In this document: positions 1-10,542 of the stretch, piece after piece
Layout: each line of letters opens with the position of its first letter
Position numbering within the stretch: the first letter of the stretch is position 1
Source of the DNA: Phallusia fumigata
Lineage: Eukaryota; Chordata; Ascidiacea; Phlebobranchia; Ascidiidae
Reading direction: 5' to 3'
DNA length: 24,022 bases
Assembly: GCA_008931825.1 (NCBI GenBank)
Contig: QXVZ01003138.1
Location: 10,760 to 34,781, forward strand
The notes under the pieces: model-generated
What the model saw: the letters and a program-made list of their open reading frames with translations, nothing else
Database searches by the model: none
Told to the model about the DNA's origin: nothing
Made by a program: the position numbers and the translations under genes

Positions 1-891
1 GACAGTTTGTATAACATGTCATTGTGGTGCAATATTTGATGTGTTTTATCCCATAGCCCCAGCAGTTACCCCACTAGCCCCCTAAAATGGGGCAAATTGT
101 TAACAATCTCCAAATTGGATGAAATTTAGACAGTTTGTATAACATGTCAGTGTGGTGCAATATTTGATGTGTTTTACCCGATAGCCCCAACAGTTACCCC
201 CACAAGCCCCCCGAAATGGGGCAAATAGTTAAATAATCTCCGAATTGGATGAAATTTTGACAGTCCCCCCCCCCCCCCATTATGGTGCAATATTTGATGT
301 GTTTTATCTGATAGCCCCAGCAGTTACCCCAGTAGCCCCCTAAAATGAAGCAAATTGTTAAATGTTCTCGGAATATTATGAAATTTAGACAGTTTGTATA
401 GCATGTCACTGTGGTGCAATAATTAATGTTTTTTACTCTATAGCTTCAGCAGTTACTCCACTAGGCCCCTAAAATGGGTCAGGTTGTTAAACATTCTCCG
501 AATTAGATGAAATATAGACAGTTTGTATAACATGTCATCATAGTGAATTTCTTGCTGTATTTACCCTATAACCCTGGCAGTTATCTAGCCTTTTAAAGTT
601 TGTAGGTAGTTACTTATATTATTAATTCTGTCATTTTATTTTTTAATTTATATAAAATTAAAGAAAAAATATCTGTCTCTGTTCTGTATATACATTCGTA
701 GTGAACCACAATTATTCTACAACTTTGCATGTGTGGGGACCCATGCATTTTTGCCTGCAGAAACAATCATGTTATAAAAAGCTTAAGTAACTTTGGGACC
801 CAATGTGAAATGACATGGTAAACATACATGCATTTTTAAATGGGGTAATAGTGTATATGGAATGGCAATATGGTGAAAGTCACCCTTCTAG
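1..891 (+). repeat. Dispersed element with ~128-bp minisatellite and ~300-bp tail, copy 1 (left-truncated)
   Basis: Four to five head-to-tail units begin with gacagtttgtataacatgtc at 1, 129, 249, 388 and 517, with period mostly 120-139 bp; each contains agccccagcagttacccc and a gatgaaattt box. One unit has a run of C (about 265-278) replacing part of the unit. From about 592 a non-repeated tail follows that is closely matched at about 10978-11289. The tail ends with a hairpin GGTGA-AAG-TCACC (872-884), three bases, then CTAG at 888-891 followed by T. The layout, internal minisatellite plus terminal hairpin and CTRR-like end, resembles non-autonomous Helitron/HINE elements. This class assignment is inference. 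It sits in an intron of gene 0. Confidence 0.75.
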
Positions 892-985
892 TTTTTTATT
901 TGGCTATGCAGTAACTTTCAGAAGTTGCGACACATGTGTCCATGCTACCAAAAACCCATTAAAACTTACTAATTTTTGACAACAG

Positions 986-1134
986 GTAGCAACTGCGCTT
1001 TCCTGGCGGAAGTTTTTGAGAAAATTGTCAGCTGCAAAAGCAGCCGTCTTGACCTCAACAAAGTTGTGGACTTCTTCAAGGAGAAAAAGATTATGTCAGT
1101 TTACGACTGCCTTGTCGAATACCTGAACAGGTGA
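986..1134 (+). CDS. 3'-terminal exon of an upstream death-domain paralog (partial, gene 0)
   Basis: The exon follows an acceptor (tttttgacaacag) and is entered in phase 1, exactly like the last exon of the three paralogs downstream. It encodes about 49 residues ending ...LVEYLNR and a TGA. The pattern FLAEVFEKI..., then a helix LNKVVDFFKEKKIM and a last helix VYDCLVEYL, lines up with YLHDALKEI / VEILIEYWRDNGM / ALATDLADKM of gene 3, so it reads as the second half of a death-fold domain. The first half must lie left of the window, and the intron between holds the repeat element at 1-891. Oddity: a coding-looking frame shifted by +1 overlaps its end and runs to 1282 (see findings). The exon is well supported by phase and pattern. 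The family assignment rests on weak similarity and is inference. Confidence 0.6.
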
Positions 1135-3062
1135 TGATCTCGAACAAATACTTAAGGGCTTACTGCCCCTGTTTGTAAACAAGATCAACATGGTAAGACA
1201 GAAACGAATTGAAGCGTCAGATGGAAGGAGAGATGTACACGGATCCGGTGAAACGCTTTACAAGCCAAAGCGATCAAAATGACAGTTTTGTTCAATCCCA
1301 ACTAAAAAGAACAAAATACATTCACCCGTTATCTGCTACCACACAAAATTCATGTCGCTGGACAAGCTTATGCTCATACTAGCGATGGGTTTCGCTCTAT
1401 GTATAATGCTGCTGTTGAGTTTCCCAATGGCTGTGCACTTCCCCGTTAAGGTTAGGTCCTGCATTGCTTGAGACCTAATCCAGGCTTTCTGGTGCCTGTG
1501 GCTTTGCCCCACATGTATGACCAGGAAATGCAAGTTCGAACAAAGATGATTGTTTATTGTTTCTAACAGTTGTTTATTGTAGACCTCCCTGTTTTCCGAT
1601 ACTGCACTTGTTTTTTTGGCAAGTTGCCTGAAGCAAGTATTAATGACGACTTCGCATTCCAATTTGCATTTGTGGCTAAGAACCTTACACGGGGTTAGTT
1701 GCGTATTTCATTGTGTTGTATTGTTTCTATCGTTTTCCTTTCTCTATTTATTGGTCTAACTCTTTTTCTGTTTTGATTTGTTGGACGGCTTAACGACGTT
1801 GGGATTGTGGTTAGACGAGCTTACCAGGAATAAAAATGATTGGGAAAAGTGCTTGATAATGATTTTCCAAACACTGTTTTTATTGAAAATTGAAACTGCG
1901 ACATGTTTTTAACAATAACGTACGTTTGCTTATCAAGAACTTTGAGAGCAACATAATAAAATAAAAAACCTCAAAATTTAGACACACAAAAAACTTCCGC
2001 ACACAAAATTTATTTGTGTCATTTACTGGAGTTATGGAACATTCCAATAGTGTGGCAACAAGCTTCAAAACTTATTGTATCCTATCGCACTATGTTCTGT
2101 TCGCCTAGTAAGTAAGAACTGTATGACGGTTCCAAATGGTTGTCTGCTGTTTTAGAAAGCCAACATTGCTCAGTCGACAACCGCATCCTCTGTGCTAAAA
2201 AAGCCAAAAGTCATTTAAACCCCAAACCTGGAAAAACGACATCCATTCAAATATTTTGATCGTGTGACTCTGGCACCCTCTAGCGAATATCATTATTTTT
2301 CATCCAACATTGTAAAAAGACTGTTGCAAAAATTGGAGAACAAAAATACACAACCTGACAGTTCGCATTAGACAATCCTGATTTCAGAATAATTCGTTAC
2401 CATTTTTGGTAATTTTTCTTCATTTAGGCATTTCCATGGTAAAAGACCCGTGAAAACACCACACGCGGTGAAACGCAAAACTATGAAGAAGGCCCTAACC
2501 TGTTCCGCTTTCTTAAAACGTTATGTCATTTTAAAATGAGCGCAGTTCGCTTCGAGGCGATTGTGGTCCAAGTCAATCCTAGTAGACCTGTTGGTGAATT
2601 TTCAAATCTAATGTTTTTAAGTATATAAATTGTCTTAGTGCAAGAAAGGTAACTGACAATTTAGTATCTTGGAGAAATGTACTACCTTGACACGAATACG
2701 TAACGGCTGAACAAAGAATTTGAGGCAGTTCGAAAGCTGAAGCCGAAAAAACCTTTTGCTTAATAAACCCAGTTTGCAGTTTGAAAAAAAAATCGCTAGT
2801 GTGAGCTTCGCCTACTTGGATTGGTGTTAATAACCTGCAGATTATTTTGTTGAAAAATGTTTTTCGTTTGTGTTGAGTGAGATTCCAATGTAAACCTCTA
2901 GATTAAATTAAACTTCACCCAAAAGCCTCGGGTAAAATTGAACTGATTTTTTCTAACATGCAAGATTGAATTTTCCAAAGTAGATTTTTTAAAAATTTTT
3001 GTCACATTTCAACTTTCAGTAATTTGGTAATCAGAGAAAGTAAGTACTTATTTTGAACGAAA
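1135..3062. other. Intergenic region between gene 0 and gene 1
   Basis: No convincing exon apart from the +1-frame extension ending at 1282. An AATAAA at 1829-1834 is a possible poly(A) signal for gene 0, though about 700 bases past its stop. A TATATAAA at 2622-2629 could be the core promoter of gene 1. The sequence cacatttcaactttcag ending at 3019 looks like a splice acceptor and may close a 5' UTR intron just ahead of the gene 1 start codon. The rest is AT-rich sequence without recognisable features. Confidence 0.4.
2622..2629 (+). promoter_or_regulatory. Possible TATA box of gene 1
   Basis: TATATAAA lies about 430 bases before the gene 1 ATG at 3063. A 5' UTR intron ending at the acceptor at 3019 would shorten the mature leader. 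AT-rich DNA produces such motifs by chance, so this is a weak candidate. Confidence 0.2.
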
Positions 3063-6000
3063 ATGTCTAACGTCTGCTGCGAAGCAAAATGCGGATGGTT
3101 TCTGCTTACCCTCCTCATGCATCTGACAACGGTAAGGTTTGCTACAAAATCGTTGAGTAGTTTTGAGCCAAATGTTTTAAAATTTTAACCAGTGTACAGA
3201 CCCAAAAAGACTGTTACATTAGAACGGCTTAAAACGTTGCAAGAAAAGGACGACATTAAGTGTCACCATTAAAATTAACTCCTATAGCCTGCGGTGGGAT
3301 TTTGCACCGTTACTGCAGCCTTTGTGACATAACAAACGGAAACCCAAATCACAGACACCGCGAAAAATTGCAACATAATCCAAAGCGTAAGGCAGCAAGT
3401 TCTATCATTTTAAAAACAGGGTGTAACTAGCAGGTCGTTATTGCTGCCACCACTCATTGTCACCAAATAATCCAATTCAACGACCGACATGCTTAACTTC
3501 ACCAGAACTGTTTCCCCGCACGAATAACTCTCTTTAACAGACCTCGAACGCTGCGAAGGATGAAAATGTTGTTGCGCAACAGGAACCTTCTTCCGAACCA
3601 ATCGGTGGTGGGAAGAATAAGAATACATCTGAAATGTCGACAATACATCGACTCACGTCGATACCCTCACCTGTCGGTTAGTTATTTTATGTGCAGTAAT
3701 GAAACTATTTCTATTAACGAAGCACTAACCGGTTACACATTTAACAGTGCAATCTAAACATGACGACGAAAGGCAGCAATGGTGGGGGATATTTATTGGT
3801 TTTCTAGTTGCAGTTTTCATCTTTGTGACAGCATATTTTCTGTACAAACAATCTCAAAAGAATGAACAGGTAATAAACCAATTTACAACAAACGCCTTTT
3901 ATCGCTTTAACAGATGTTTTTGATATGTCTTACCATATACGCTCTGGTTTGTACTAACATTGGTGCAAGGAAGATCAACGACTGAAGCAACCAAGCTCAT
4001 TTTTTCAGGTCAACACGCCCAACAATCCAACATTGGACAATTCCACATCGAGCGCACCGATTCAGGGGTAACATTAATATTTATTTTTCAATGCGCCGAA
4101 GCAAAAATCAAAGGCACTGTCCTAAACTATAATAGAACATAGTGGGCTCAGTTCGCAGTCCCTATTGGAAGGGCCTAAACAGTTGTTGACCAAGTGTTCA
4201 ACATTTTTGCAGTCAACAACTAAATGGGTGAGAACTTTTCATTAGGATTTGTTTTAAGCGCACCGCGTTTGCCTATTGATTTTGACCATACTTACCAGCG
4301 ATGGGTCAATCGGCAATTCCGAAGAGTACTTGCCTTCCTTTTCAGGCCAACGCAGCCCCCGGAAAGCGATTCTTTCGTTTTGAAAAACCCGTGTTCTGAC
4401 GTCAACGCTGGCATTCACATCAAGCCGCCGGAAAATCTGCCCAAGGCGGGTTCTATTAGCGGGACGACAAGGGACGAACAAAGCACGGTGGGAACAACAC
4501 ACGGAGAGTCTGTATCAGACAAAGTCAAAGCTATCGGTGATGGCGATTATTCGGCAACGATTCGTGAGCTCGACCCACCAGAAAGGGCACCTGAGACCAA
4601 TTTCAACATTCAAAACGTTACAGTGGCGATAAATGGAGGCCCGGTAGCAGAAAATGAAACGGAGAGAATTAGAAAACGTCAGTTGACAAAACTTTCCAGT
4701 ATTCTTTACAAACCACGACTGTCGTTATAGATGACATGGATACTATTATGATTGCCTCAATCTGGTCATATCGTTATAAAACTTGGGATTTTAGTACGTT
4801 TAAAAAAGTAGACCGGTTTATCCACCACCTTTACAAATAATGTCTTTGACGATTCATACAGAATACAAAATTAAAATAAAACTTATTGAGGTATTCGTGC
4901 GTTTACCTTTAATGCGTTTCATGGGCTCTATTGTTTCTACACCGATACACGGTGGTAGAATGTGTCCAAAGGTGATGTGAACAGGTAACTAATACTTAAA
5001 CTATGTTTTTGTTAGTTGACGAGGCGGAAAACATTTTGCTTCATTTGGAGACCAATCTACCAACACCTACAAATGTTATGCAACTGGCAGCTCATTTTAA
5101 TCTTTCGCTGGTTAATCGTGAGAATTTGGAAAGGAACTTTCAAAGAGGTTAGTTACTCTTACTCTTTAACTCTCACAAACTCGGGTAAGGTTTTCCAACG
5201 TTGCGCTGGTTCACCACCACCTTTATATGGTATCATGACTGTTCAAAAACGCTAAAAACTTAAGCAAGCGATAAAAAAACATTTAAAGTGCAGCCGATCT
5301 AACAATCAGTATTACCCAAGTCGCAAGTCAATCGAGTCATTCAACCAGCGGTGTTCGCAGAGACAGAACTCCACTGTACAGCAGAGACTACTGTAAAAAG
5401 GAGAGTCTTCGTAACACACCATGCTTTGCAGTTTGATGTAGCCAACTCATTTCGATTACATTTACGCAATCAAAGCTTAATTTTTACATAATAACTTAAT
5501 AACTGGCAAGCAGCACGAGAGAAAGTCTCTCCCGTACGTAAAGCAGTGGTGTAATATCAGCCGCCGGTCTGTGTCCGCTGTTAATCACTCCCTCTTCGTT
5601 GGGAGATGCTGCGGTAAAGATTAATCAAACTTTATAGTAATAATCTATACTGACCGTACGGCAGCGGAGGAATTGAGGTTAACACTTCGCCATTTTAGCC
5701 CAATTTTAATCAGCCCGCTTGGCCACACCGAACAGTGGGAGCCTGTTACCAACCGCTGACCACTTAGGTCGTAAACTGGTCAATCCACAGTTCAGTAAAT
5801 CCAGTTAAAAGTCACAAGATACTTTCAAATACCTTGCATTGTACCCACTATCATAACAATCAACTTCTTGGTAACAGACTTTATTAGGTTTTCTGTTGTT
5901 GAATTGTTCTGTTTTGGGGGCCTGTGGGTGAATCGGCGGGTCAAGTGAAATCAAAAGTTACTGTCATGTGTGCTAATTTTGAAATTTGAACTATTTTTTC

Positions 6001-6384
6001 TTAACCACATCCTGGGAACAAAGGCGTTAAGACAGAAAAAGAAACAAAAAAAGCAAAAGACAATGTGAGTCTGGAAGGGCACCCATAATAAAAATAAATG
6101 ACTTAAATCAAGTCAAGTCGTTTGCCGAATAATAATGAGTCAAAACGGGGACTTCGAAAACCATAGGTTACTGTGGTCTGACAACAATGACAATGTCCAT
6201 AGCTTGTTACCCTATTTATGCAGATCACGATGGCGACATTCGTGTGTATCTTATTCGAGTTATCCGGGCTATCCGCAGAAGGAACAACGGGTTTACTGTC
6301 GAGATGCTTATAGCTTACTGGATGTCGTACAACATGTGTCAACTGGCTTCGCAACTCGTACACATACGGGGCGTTGCCTACTGA
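3063..6384 (+). CDS. Gene 1: single-pass membrane protein with C-terminal death domain, no cysteine-rich ectodomain (341 aa, 8 exons)
   Basis: Exons by splice site and phase: 3063-3131, 3541-3676, 3748-3869, 4009-4067, 4213-4227, 4346-4677, 5016-5147, 6224-6384; total 1026 nt, open throughout. Residues 1-23 are a signal peptide (hydrophobic core WFLLTLLMHL). Residues 24-79 are a short polar Ser/Thr-rich stalk with one NTS sequon and no cysteine. About 80-101 (WWGIFIGFLVAVFIFVTAYF) is a transmembrane helix. 110-244 is a cytoplasmic linker carrying KAIGDGDYSATIREL...PP, shared with genes 2 and 3. 245-341 is a death-fold domain split by a phase-1 intron, with LDEAENILLHL in the first half and FTVEMLIAYWMSYNM in the second. 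TNFR-type proteins use such domains to recruit adaptors at the membrane, but no ligand-binding CRD is visible here. The 15-nt exon 4213-4227 is phase-neutral and may be optional. Exon structure is well supported; function is inferred. Confidence 0.82.
5148..6223. other. Intron 7 of gene 1 (1,076 bp)
   Basis: This phase-1 intron splits the death domain, from donor gttagt to acceptor tatttatgcag. The middle (about 5500-5780) is less AT-rich than its surroundings, with short matched segments such as gagagaaagtctctc. I found no open frame, tRNA box or repeat that explains it. Confidence 0.5.
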
Positions 6385-6607
6385 TATATTGGTTGAGTTA
6401 TTGAAATATTTTACGTTTCAGTAGGGTTTTTGCTAAAACCCTTACTGAACGTACAACTACCGAGAAATTCTCATCTTTACCTGAATATCTTGTGTCTGTC
6501 CCGCGTCATTCACATTTATTCTAATGTTGCAGCCACCTTCTATTGGCAAAGGGGTGTAAACCTGGGTATTCACGCATTTGCGGTATTCCTCGTTACACTG
6601 CCTCACT

Positions 6608-6903
6608 TTTAAAAATCACTGCGTTCAAAAGCGCTATGCTGGTAAAAAAGCTCGATAGTGAGATTTTTTTACAAGCAGAATTTCAAGTGTACGGTGCCAA
6701 GGCCATCTCATTTAGTAGTTGGCGAAGTGCCGGCAGTTTTAAAATAATTGCGTGCAAAAGCGCTATGCTAGTAAAAAGGCCAATAAGGTCATTTTTACCA
6801 GCAGAATTTGAAGTATGCGGTGCCAAGGCCATCTCAGTTGGTAGTTGGCGGAGCGCCTGCTCCGGAAAGCTCCTGTTCTGGGTTCAAATCCCACCACAGG
6901 CTA
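6608..6903 (+). repeat. Tandem tRNA-derived SINE-like sequence (one partial, one fuller copy)
   Basis: A ~129-bp unit starts at about 6608 and again at about 6737, each with a gcgttcaaaagcgctatgct-like box (the second reads gcgtgcaaaagc) and gtgccaaggccatctca. The second copy continues into a tRNA-like 3' half. An A-box-like tctcagttggtag lies at 6832-6844 and a near-perfect B box, GGTTCAAATCC, at 6881-6891 inside a TGGG/CCCA hairpin. The 3' end CACAGGC does not pair with the 5' end, so this is not a functional tRNA. A tRNA-derived SINE, or a unit transcribed by RNA polymerase III, fits best. The first copy keeps the A-box part (ccatctcatttagtagttgg, about 6703-6722) but lacks the B box. Confidence 0.6.
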
Positions 6904-8606
6904 GATTTTCCTAGACTCCATGCTTAAAGGAAGTAGCAAAGGTTCGACTATGATTCGTTACTATGACTCTTAAGGGCCTTACTGTTACAGAATTGTTACC
7001 ATCTTGTAAAGCCGCAAAGGGAGAAATCTCATGTGCGGCAAATCTTACACTGTACGTATATTGCACATATAGTTTTTGTACATATTGTAGTGAAGTAGTT
7101 TTAATTGTAGAAGCTAAACGAAGGCCACCACAAAAATGTTAAAAATATTCATAATACTGATATTTGTTTGCAATCGGAGTCCTTTTTACAGATAACCGGA
7201 CTACCGTGATGCTGCAATGCATTTGGTATATCTTTACAAATAAACCTAATAATCTTGTGGAACGTAAAAAGAAACTCACCATTTACAAATGTATCATTAG
7301 CCGCCTTTTCCTCGTTTTTACTGATCGTTCCTGATATGAATTAAGTTGTGTTTACTTTTGTGTCGTCCGAACTGTAGACTATATGTTGCGTAGCGATAAT
7401 AAACCTAAAGAGATCGTCTTTTGTTTCAACCTGCAATTTACAAAACCCAATATTATTGCACTAGTACAATAACATACTATCCTAAACCAGAAAAGCATTC
7501 AGGCATGCGCTGTCCCACACTCGCCGAAACAGGCTAAAAAGTGAGGAGAAACGCTTTTTTGTCATATGAAAGGAGGCACTTTAATAGTATTGGGGTAATG
7601 AATTAATGAAGTCCACCCAAACTTTGGGTTGTATTTAAATGGCTTTTAATTACTTATGAACGACCTTGTTATTTAGATGGTAAAAATGTTAACAGTTTTA
7701 TAAAAGCTTTTCATTTGTACTGCGCGTCAGAAGAGGCCAAAAAGCACATTTGTTTTTAATGCTTTCAATGAAGATTTTGTGGCCGTGACTTAGCTGAGGG
7801 CGCAATTACACATCAATACTCGCTTGACGAATTGCTACCCAGCGATATTTAATCCGAATGGCAGCCTTGTAAAAGCCATCAGATTTAAAACAGTCAGTTG
7901 TCATTACGAAAGCCTATTCATATTCTGCTGTATAATTATTAAACTTTCTTTTTCTAGCTTTTTATTCCTCAAAGTAGGTTTGTTTACCGACGTTCATTTC
8001 GGTAGGTATCATCAAACAGCATGCACTATGGTTACTACAGGGCTCCAGTCATGAATTGCTACTGTGTGACTATAACTAGATCAGTTTAATTCATCTCAAA
8101 TTTAAACGCGTTAAATTGTTTGTGGGTCAGCAGGAAAATTTAGGCGCAAGGTAAACGAGGTCTACACAAAAAGTCACCCAAGTCCCCTTTTGAAAAGTGT
8201 TTTGCCCTCTACTGCCCCTAGCGAACAAAACTAACACTTTGCAAAGCGATTTAATTGCTTTAGTAAACAATATTTTGAGCAGAATCAACGTGTATTTTAA
8301 AGTACCTAAACACAGAAAGTATTTTATCGGTAAAAAAATTTTTTTTTTGTATTTTAAAGATCAGCACATGGCTGAATCAAAATACCAGGGAGATTCCCGC
8401 AGGGTATTTGACAACTGATTTTGTATGTTCGATGTGCTTAAGTTATGGTAGCGACATCTTTATGTAAGTTGTTCACTTTTCAGTTTTTAAAAGCTGCACA
8501 TGCAGGAGTATAACAGTTTCTGCTTTTGTCGCAAAAAACATGTTGTGTTTTGGATAGCGGTGATGTTTGCAAGAGAGTTTGAAGCAAATCGTTTTGCTTA
8601 TGACGG

Positions 8607-8614
8607 TATAAATA
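8607..8614 (+). promoter_or_regulatory. Possible TATA box of the small gene at 8741
   Basis: TATAAATA lies about 135 bases before an ATG that directly abuts a consensus splice donor. Position fits a core promoter with a ~100-base 5' UTR, but AT-rich sequence makes chance matches common. Confidence 0.25.
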
Positions 8615-8740
8615 AACCAATACGTTGTAGTATGTCCTTAAACGTTTTACTTTTGTATGATAAGGCTCTGGCGCCTAAACAGCTGTACATTTGATAGTTG
8701 TTTACGAAAATATCGTCAGAAGAAACCGAAGTTATTAAAC

Positions 8741-9167
8741 ATGGTAAGTTCAGTGAAGAGATTCGAAGATCAAAGTTGTGACAGACTATTAAACCACACT
8801 TTGTTTTAAAAGTAACATTGTAGTTGGTGTGAATTCAGAAGAAATTATTCACCACACTGTTGTTTGTACCATACCGCTGCCCAAAAAATCATCTCTTATA
8901 TAATTTGCGCGTCAACATAAACGAATTCATGGTATGAACACTAACCATAACCTTTTTTAATATTATGACGTAACACACACTGGTAGTGCGTAGTGCAAAC
9001 AATTCGTCGTTTTAAAGGTCGAGTTCGAGAAAGTTCTCAATCACGTCACAGAAGAGAAACTAGAAAAAGGGGGCGCCAGTTTCCTCAATCGCACCTTACC
9101 CGCGTTTGGCAGTTCGCTTAGTCAACCCCATCTGAACAGGGTGCATCAGGCTTGTGTGCCTGTATGA
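8741..9167 (+). CDS. Candidate two-exon micro-gene, 50 aa, unknown function
   Basis: The ATG at 8741-8743 is followed at once by the donor GTAAGT. An acceptor (tcgttttaaag) at 9017 opens a second exon, 9018-9167, in phase 0. It reads VEFEKVLNHVTEEKLEKGG, then about 30 more residues including AFGSSLSQPH, and stops at TGA 9165-9167. The exon is less AT-rich than its surroundings, and its codons (GAG, AAG, CTC, GCC, CTG) look protein-like. The N-terminal part could form a charged amphipathic helix. There is no signal peptide or membrane segment, and I recognise no family. A second frame of the same exon is also open for about 34 codons, which weakens the call. It could instead be the last exon of a larger gene. 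An intron placed right after the start codon is common in eukaryotic housekeeping genes. Confidence 0.4.
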
Positions 9168-10013
9168 GTTTGTTATTTTTCAGTCTAAGCTGATTCATGC
9201 ATTTAACATAACTTTTCTTTGACTAGTTCACGAGAGTTTTTTGGCATTAGTGTGTGAAAGCTTAAAAATCGATTTGAAGTAAACTTGGCCGAATGTTTAG
9301 GCGCTATAAAGTTTGACATCTGTTGCTGAGCTTGATCGGAAAAAGGATTTGAGCTGTTTTACAGTAGATCGGTTAAATTTATAAGTCGACTAGCTCTGCT
9401 AGCACAGAGTTGTTAAATTTCCTCGGAATCACAATTATACAACGTTCAGAACTTGACACGCGGGGGTATGTTACAATTCTCCTAAATCTTTTTGTGTGTT
9501 TTCGCATGTCGTCATCTTTCCCCGTGACTATGTTAAGCTTTTTCTCAACAAGAACAATGGGTAAACATAATAATGTATTAAAAGGCGCTTAAGCTACTGC
9601 CTCAGTTGTTCCGGCAAACAAAGGTATACCTGTAGAATACAATGCTCGACAAAGGCGAGTGGGCAGCAATCACTTGATGCCAAACAAGTTGTTGGCAACG
9701 CGTGACGTTTAAAGCCCAGGCAGCGTATGATGTTAAATGGCGAAACGATATTTAGTTTCTTACTAGTTTGACAGAGCAAGCCAACAGCAGTAAGACCAGT
9801 GCTGTTTAGTTGAGGCAAGTTGTGTTATGCGAAGCGGTTTTAACGCCGCTATCAAGGCGCATATCTAAACAATATTAGCACTGTTTTGCTGAAAAGACTT
9901 TTGTCATTTTTGGTATGTTTCAACTATCTACATGTTTGTCTTTTTCTAGTCCAGACATTTTTTTTTCTATTGTATACAACCGATACCCTGAGCTCTGATC
10001 TTACTGTTGAAAA
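9168..10013. other. Intergenic region upstream of gene 2
   Basis: No exon recognised. Short open frames on both strands (for example 9410-9592 + and 9594-9818 -) lack signal, splice or compositional support. TATAAAG at 9304 is a weak TATA candidate. A pyrimidine-rich acceptor-like stretch (gtctttttctag) near 9950 could close a 5' UTR intron before the gene 2 ATG. Confidence 0.35.
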
Positions 10014-10507
10014 ATGAAACAAGTGCAGCTTTGGAGATTTTTGTTCACTGTGTTTCTCTTATCAGGAAATGCAGAGGTAAGAAAACACGCGGTAATTCAG
10101 ACATGATACTATATATTATGGGTCCCCTTCCTGAATGGGACACATATTGTTTTCACTCTGTTTTTTTTTCTTTTTTCTCCCCTGTTTGTTTTTTCTTTTT
10201 TTTTTCAGCGTGTCCATGCACTTTTGTCATGAAATGTTTGGGGGGGGGGGGGGGGGGGGGGACAGCTGGTAGATATGGTCAAGGCGGTGTGTCATGAGTT
10301 TAGTTTAACCTTATAGTCCCAGCAGTTACCCCGCTGGCCCCCTAAATGGGGCAAATAGTTAAACAATGTCCGAATTAGATGAAATTTGGACAGTTTGAAT
10401 AACATGTCACTATGGTGAAATGTTTGATGTGTTTTACCCTATAGCCCCAGCAGTTACCCCACTAGCCCCCAAAATGGGGCAAATAGTTAAACAATGTCCG
10501 ANAATGT

Positions 10508-10542
<35 letters not shown>

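Larger units (their letters stand above)
6385..8740. other. Intergenic region after gene 1
   Basis: AATAAA at 7239-7244 and 7398-7403 are possible poly(A) signals for gene 1. The tandem SINE-like unit at 6608-6903 is listed separately, as is the TATA-like site at 8607. Open frames at 7824-8054 and 8197-8418 have AT-driven composition, no splice logic and no recognisable protein pattern, so I do not call them genes. Confidence 0.4.

Noticed and set aside
1..592. CRISPR array
   Set aside because: Units are ~128 bp, repeated end to end without unique spacers, in a spliced eukaryotic genome; it is a minisatellite.
1336..1662. 108-codon minus-strand open frame
   Set aside because: No start context, splice logic or recognisable protein pattern, and all neighbouring genes are on the other strand.
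6821..6903. Functional tRNA gene
   Set aside because: A and B boxes are present, but the acceptor ends do not pair and there is a tandem partial copy, so a tRNA-derived SINE fits better.
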